Shown here one piece after another: positions 58,871 to 64,000 of a DNA stretch of 64,000 nucleotides; positions within the stretch are counted from its first letter, which is position 1; each line of letters starts with the position of its first letter. The notes under the pieces were generated by a model. That model did no database searches, had not been told where the DNA came from, and saw only the letters and a list, made by a program, of their open reading frames with translations. Source of the stretch: Isoetes taiwanensis (Eukaryota; Streptophyta; Lycopodiopsida; Isoetales; Isoetaceae); assembly GCA_021234155.1 (NCBI GenBank), contig JAJEKV010000088.1:246001-310000 (forward strand). Reading direction: 5' to 3'. The translations under genes and the position numbers were made by a program.

Positions 58871-59050
58871 CCTGCAAGACATGCATAGTAATTAGAAAAG
58901 GCAAGTAACCAAATCCCCGGCTTGGAGAAGCAATATTTACGCTTACCAGTGATGGGTTGCAATCTTGTGTATCAGCAAATGGTCTTAGTGCTATATCACT
59001 CAGCTAGTTTTCTTGGTTAACAAGCATCATTCAGAATCTAAGAGATCTCC

Positions 59051-59545
59051 TTGTTCTTTAATGGATGGAATGCAATCATTGATGAATTGCATGGCTTCTT
59101 TCATGGATCCTTTACTGAGTCTTGTGATGCTTCAGTCAGATTTTTCTCAATGTTTGCCTTCAGGCAATTAAAAGCTTATCACCCTCTGAAAATAAATGGC
59201 TTGCCTCAGCTCGAAGTTCTATACTCAGAATTAGATTCTGGGAGTGATGTTATGATCCATATACGAGAGAAGCTAAAGAAAGAGATTTTAGATATCTGCC
59301 TAAGCAAAGCAGCACAAAAAACATGTTCAAGTCAGAGATTTACCCGGTCTGATACTGTCAATGAACTGATACTGTCAATGAAAAAGCCATTCTGTATGGA
59401 GTCTTTATCTATCAAGGGAAAAAAAAATATTAAAGTCCTGAAAGCATCCTTTAAATTAAAGATGGAAAACATCAAAAGTAAAATTACCAGTAAAGGTCAC
59501 CTCGTTTTGAAACCTACTGCAATGTATGCAATTATAACTGAATAA
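59051..59545 (+). CDS. Hypothetical 164-codon frame
   Basis: Open from 59051 to TAA at 59543, containing LPQLEVLYSELDSGSDVMIH and a Lys/Ser-rich end (KVLKASFKLKMENIKSKITS). No domain is recognised. Its tail overlaps a minus-strand frame at 59497-59688. There is no clear promoter or splice partner, so chance is possible. Confidence 0.25.
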   Translation: MFFNGWNAIIDELHGFFHGSFTESCDASVRFFSMFAFRQLKAYHPLKINGLPQLEVLYSELDSGSDVMIHIREKLKKEILDICLSKAAQKTCSSQRFTRSDTVNELILSMKKPFCMESLSIKGKKNIKVLKASFKLKMENIKSKITSKGHLVLKPTAMYAIITE

Positions 59546-60262
59546 AATGTATGCATGTTCAGAACATCATTTTGTGGCTGAGCTTTGAAGAGAACATTCC
59601 CATTGCAGATAACTAAAAGAGATTTCCAGGGAAGGAGCCCCAATATCTTTTTGGCTTGCAACCTTTCCATTGACTGCTTAAGGGACATATACTAGTCATG
59701 AACGCTAGAAGAAGGCTCTGCTGCTAGCCCCTGATGTATGGGTTCACTTAAAGTTCCAAGAGCCCCTGATCGGAGCTCCTGATTCTTAGTTGTCAGGGAC
59801 ATACTCAGGTGGTCTAAAGTGCAAGCTGGTGCCATTTCTTCTAAAGAGGCCTGAATCTGCTTTAACTCTTGCTTCAGTAGCATGTATAAAAAAGAAAATA
59901 TTTGAGCATCATACCTTTGCAATTAACTTTCAAGTACGGAAAGATTCTTTGCCCCCTTTCAAGATCATATGTGCCTACACCAAAGCTTCAAAGCCCTCCC
60001 TTTTCAAAACAATTCGTTGCCAAGAAACACTGTATACAGAAGTTGTATCATGAGAGATATATAAAGTTGAAAAAAGAGCTATGGCTAGAAGTGTGCCTTT
60101 GATAGTGCCATGGCAAGCAAAATGTCATATTGGTAGAATTCTGCTTTGTAACAAAGCAACTTCTCCCACTGTGACATTCCAGGAAAATATACAGCATAAA
60201 TACGTATATTTTCAGATCCATCACTATACAAGTCTATCTTCATAGCTTTGTATACCATAGAT
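59500..60262 (-). pseudogene. Unrecognised gene remnant cut by LTR element
   Basis: The minus-strand frame at 60262-60085 reads MVYKAMKIDLYSDGSENIRI, then YAVYFPGMSQWEKLLCYKAE and FYQYDILLAMALSKAHF. Farther on, 59885-59500 reads LLKQELKQIQASLEEMAPAC and continues past one TAG (59696) through MERLQAKKILGLLPWK. The protein is unrecognised. The first block is interrupted at 60262 by the LTR that begins at 60263, so its upstream exon sequence is displaced beyond the window or lost. Confidence 0.35.
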
Positions 60263-61807
60263 TGTGGCACTAGGAGGCATGACTAAGTTATTCATATAAC
60301 TTAGCCAACCTTAGGTTAAGACCATTTTCCACGTGGCCTTTAACCTATTGGGCACCCGCCACACGGACTTACCCTATTGGAGCCACGTGGCATAACATGT
60401 GAACCCTAACCTATAAAGGCCTAAACCCTAACCCTAGGCCTCTTTTCTGGCTCCAGCAGTCTGGGAACCTGCTTTGCGCTCGAAACTCCGTTTCGAGAAC
60501 CGTTTGCTATGGCATAGCCTAGCACAGCAGCCCCCGGAGCGTGTGCGCGTCAATAGGAGTGGGAGCTACTTCAACCACCTTGAAGACCATGGAGACGCTG
60601 GGAGTAGGAGGGAGTTCCTCAGGAGCAGGTATTCCGGCATAGATTTCTTTGTAGATCATCTGGAAGTTAGGACTCCAGATGAGTTAGCATTTCGTGTCTC
60701 TAGTAAACCCTAAGTCTAGATCTTAAACCCTAATCAATGAACCCTAACTGTAAGTTAGATACATATGATTAGGTTTAGATGTTATTCTCATTATTATCAT
60801 GTATGTGGATATGTGATGATGGTTGATCATGTTTGCTCCTCTTGTATTGGGAAGGGGGGTCGAGACCTAGTAGCCATTACTTAGTGATGCTCCTAGTTTA
60901 GACCCTTTAGTTCCTATTATTATGCGGCTTGTGCATAGGAACCCACTGGGCTACGGGGGCTATGATGTGACTCTGCACTACATAACGAGGCTAGAGGCGA
61001 GATGGAGGGAGGGTCCCTGTTGAGCGCAGCTACTAGGGACCCCATAGCGAGCTAGGCTTATGGTCGGTCACTTCGTGTGGGCCGGGTATGGCCCCGACAC
61101 CTCTTCTGGCAATGGTGTTGCCCTGTCTCTCAAGAGCGGCAGGTGACGGCCGGGCTCTTGTTTTGGGGGGGTTAAGCCGGGGAAGAATCGTGTGTCGCCA
61201 CGATTCTCTAGCCGCCTGTGGAACCTCTAGACCCCGGGAAGGGGAGATGCAACCCTTCCTGCCTCGACGGACCGAGGAGATGCAACCTGGAATAGTCTCG
61301 ATGGGTGATACCATGAGATTGCGTATCCGAAAGGCTAGAGTCATGCCAGAGCCCGATCTAGCCCATCAGCAAAGTATGCACAGGAGGGGCAGATGGAGTA
61401 GTCAATCCTAGTCATTGTCTATAGCCAGCCCTGCCATTATTATGTCTCGGCCTGCTCTATCTCGAGGCCTAGCCGTCAGTCTACCTCACCATGAGTCTGA
61501 GCCTTGGGTAGGAGCTCTCATGTTTTACGGTATATGTTTGTCTCTGTTGTAGCTATAGATATGTGGATGTGCTACCCTTCGAGATAGTATGATGTATTGT
61601 TATTGCTAGTTCTGACGTTGTTTATGCTTCCACTGTGATAGGAGACCATAGGGAAAGGGCGCGCAAGACACCTTCGTGTCCCCTTCCCGCACTAGGGGTA
61701 CCCTAGAGTGCGGGATAGACGGAGGGCCCGTGCGGTCGAAGGACCGGATGGGGGATTTCCTACGGAGTGTATGGCCAGGCGCCGTATATTTTGTAGGGAG
61801 TGTCACA
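60263..61807 (+). repeat. 1.5-kb LTR of a retrotransposon
   Basis: Begins TGTGGCAC and ends GTGTCACA; the primer site TGGTATCAAAGC follows at 61809-61820. Promoter-like features include CACGTGG twice (60331, 60383), CCTATAAAGG (60412) and telomere-box-like AAACCCTAACCCTAGG just after it. A perfect CTCGAAAC/GTTTCGAG stem lies at about 60480-60498. No second LTR lies in the window, so the element is truncated or extends beyond the right edge. Confidence 0.7.
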
Positions 61808-61808
61808 A

Positions 61809-61820
61809 TGGTATCAAAGC
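61809..61820 (+). promoter_or_regulatory. Primer-binding site
   Basis: TGGTATCAAAGC is an initiator-Met-type primer site with one change (A for G) from the standard TGGTATCAGAGC. Confidence 0.7.
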
Positions 61821-61869
61821 AATGTTCTTGGTTGACCAAGGCTAGCCTGACCATATCCCTGAATAGGTA

Positions 61870-62679
61870 GACTAACTGGCCTAGCTAAGGAATGGAATGA
61901 GAATTCCAGTCTTGAACCGCAAAATATGGGAGAAATTTTTTTTCCATTAGTAGGGTTGTAATTAGATTAAGTATAGTCTAAGTGGTAGAAATAATATAGT
62001 CAAAAGAAATCTTCTAGTAATTTGAGCTCAAGTTGTTCATGAACCGCACTTTTCAAGCGAAATTTGAACGAGAAATCGCTCAAAAGAAAGCTTGAAAGAA
62101 AATGGCTTGAAATGACCACTACTTGGCCCAAAAGAAATAGGAAATTTCGAGAAATAGTTAAGTGATTAGGAATAGTACCTTAATTAATAACCCATAGTTA
62201 TAATAAATTTACTTTTAAGAAAAGTAGCTACTAAATCTATGGAAGCACCTTACTTCCTAGAAGTTCCCAAATGGTAGCTTGAACCTCTCCTTTACCCTTG
62301 TAAGGCGAATTATAAGCTAATCTTCGAAGCTGCCATAAGAGCGTCCACCGAACGAATAGTCTGCGAGATCGACTCAAAGGAGCTACGAATAGATATAGTC
62401 GACCATTGATAGAGGCAAGAGCTCTCGAAGAGGCCACCATCAAGGAAGCTAAGTTGTTGGGAGGACCAAACAAGTAGCTAGGAAGGTTGGAAGCTCCAGC
62501 TTGCACCGGAACGTTTGAAGCACTCACGGCGGGCGGTGACGAACAAAATCTTGAGGCCCTACGGCCTAGGCCAGACGACGAGCTCATTCAACCTCTTCAG
62601 ACGAATCGTTTCACTCTTGAAGGAACAACGGCTTATCACTTCAGGTGAATGATCGCAAGGCTCGGGGGAAAGAGAGATC
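61870..62679 (+). other. Leader and decayed gag 5' region
   Basis: Non-coding leader follows the primer site. From about 62330 the plus strand is weakly coding-like (RLKGATNRYSRPLIEARALE), with stops. No reliable start codon was found. Confidence 0.35.
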
Positions 62680-63530
62680 GTGGCGTCTGCTTCTGGAGGT
62701 GAGGAGCAAGTAGCAAGAGCAACCTCGACAATAGGAGCAACCCCAACACCAGGAAGAGTAGGGGAGCAGCAAGCAGTAGGAGCAACCCCAACACCAGGAA
62801 GAGTAGGTGAGCAGCAAGCAGTAGGAGCAACCTCGGCAATACGAGCAATCCCAGCAGTAGGAACAACAGCAAGGGGAGTGAGCAATCAATGCGGAAGAAA
62901 AGGAAGGAAGAGAAGTAGGCAAGGAAGAAGCGAACAAAGAGGCGTGAAGCTAGGCGTAGGGGGAGCGAGGTTATCAGAGAACCACAGCCGGACGAACTGG
63001 AGGAGGATGAGCCTGAGGAGAAAAGACCACACCAACAAGAGGAGGGAGCAAGAGGCTAAAGAAGAAGAGGAGGAGGAGGCCGAAGAACAGACGGAGTCTA
63101 CGCTTGGCAACCATATCCAATGCAGTCCAAGGAGGGCAAGATCAGATATTGAGTCTGAGAAGAAGAAGGCAGCACGCAAGAATTATCTCCGCCAATGGAT
63201 CTGACAAGGTAGCCGACCAGGGTCGAAAAGCAAGCCTCCACCACCTCGACTCGATTCTCCAAAGAAGGTCCGCCGTGGGCCAAATTCCCAGCACAATAGA
63301 GCTGCTCAGCATATTTGGCATTGCCAACCGTGTACCAGTCTGATGATCCAGAAAGTCTCTTTTCGAGTGCCTACATCAAAGGTCTATGTAGGAGTTCAAG
63401 ATGGGCTACAACTACCGAGCCACATCAACGACGGCGGGGTCTCGCCAGGAAGTGGCCAAAGCCGAGGAGGCCAAGATCTGCCAAGGTGGTTAAAAAACGC
63501 GTTTTTTATTCTTAAAAACCTTTATAAAAA
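62680..63530 (+). pseudogene. Decayed gag-like region of LTR element
   Basis: A frame at 62680-63204 carries a 45-bp tandem duplication (GATPTPGRVGEQQAV twice) and then a Lys/Glu/Arg-rich stretch (EEEEEEAEEQTES). Coding-like sequence seems to shift frame after 63204 (KVSFRVPTSKVYVGV near 63347-63390). By position after LTR and primer site this should be gag, but no zinc knuckle is visible. Homology is not recognised. Confidence 0.35.
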
Positions 63531-64000
63531 TCCCGTACGTTTGCTAAACGTACGCTACGAACTTACACATGTCATTTTTTTTACCTCCATTTTTTGCCCT
63601 CATTTTTCTCACGTTAGGGTTGGCCATTCAAGGCATGGCGCCATGGCTGCCGATTTCGCATATCTGGGAGTCTTCTGAGACTTGTAATGCCACATTAGGC
63701 TCTGCTGGAGTTAACTAGGGTAAACCACAGCGACAGATCAGCCTGGGCTTTCGATTTCATATGGAACAGATGGGCATATGAATCGGCCTGTTACCTCACG
63801 ACCAGCAGCCGACCATTCAAAGGAAATAACGGACCTGTCACCTGTTCATTGTTAAAAGCTTGGATACTCATACTAGAAGCAGAAATCGGCCTTCCTTCTT
63901 TGTAAGTTTCCTTTATGTCTTCATTTATTTATGCATTACTGTTATGCATTACTGTTAATACTGTTACTGTAGGTAAACAATTCTGTAGGTAAACAATTCT
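63531..64000. other. Unassigned sequence to window end
   Basis: No gene is supported. The last 35 bases contain two copies of CTGTAGGTAAACAATT. It may be internal to the LTR element or flanking DNA. Confidence 0.3.

Noticed and set aside
60400-60445. Telomere-like CCCTAAACCC repeats
   Set aside because: Only a few units, inside an LTR near a TATA box; more like a telo-box promoter motif than a telomere.

Overview
The window is plant nuclear DNA: spliced genes with short GT-AG introns, Copia and chromodomain Gypsy retroelements primed by tRNA-iMet, LINEs, large satellite arrays, and exons of two plant-type proteins (nucleoporin gp210 and an HCF107-like chloroplast HAT-repeat protein). The transposase family at 3-8 kb and the LINE C-terminal type suggest a non-flowering streptophyte (fern, lycophyte, bryophyte or alga). 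I cannot name the species. Almost everything is mobile-element or decayed sequence. The only gene-sized open frame with a sound start and stop is the RING-like gene at 1560-2956.

1-17.4 kb is a nest of elements. A Copia protease fragment and a LINE 3' end lie at 1-1126. A spliced RING-like gene (1560-2956, +) runs tail to tail, six bases between stops, with the end of a decayed transposase-related gene on the minus strand. That gene starts at 16259 and ends at 2963, with at least six exons. Its fourth splice donor is split by an 11,158-bp element (4442-15599) with inverted ends and a 4-bp target duplication (ACCT). Removing the element and one duplication restores a consensus donor. The inner element carries a second, frameshifted member of the same transposase family on the plus strand (4684-7961), three further decayed reading frames, and non-coding DNA rich in TGTGGTG/CACCACA. 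A Copia 5' end (LTR, primer site, gag) follows at 16.5-17.4 kb.

17.4-24.6 kb is satellite: a 157-bp tandem repeat, arrays of a 19-bp monomer in both orientations, and four copies of an ~810-bp unit set between those arrays. 24.6-39 kb is AT-rich and gene-poor, with a LINE endonuclease remnant, local duplications and dispersed repeats. 39.4-45 kb holds a 457-bp foldback element inside a LINE 3' region, four spliced gp210 exons and repeat copies. 45.6-48.9 kb holds duplicated and inverted exons of an unidentified coiled-coil protein. 49178-51842 is a complete, very young, internally deleted Gypsy element (identical 205-bp LTRs, TSD TAAAG). 56-57.5 kb holds rearranged HCF107-like exons. 58.3-60.3 kb holds exon-like frames of an unrecognised protein, apparently cut by a large LTR retroelement (60263 onward) whose gag region is decayed.

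The most interesting part is the nested pair of related DNA elements with the RING-like gene beside them. The outer unit may be a two-gene transposon or a captured host gene; its outer termini were not found.
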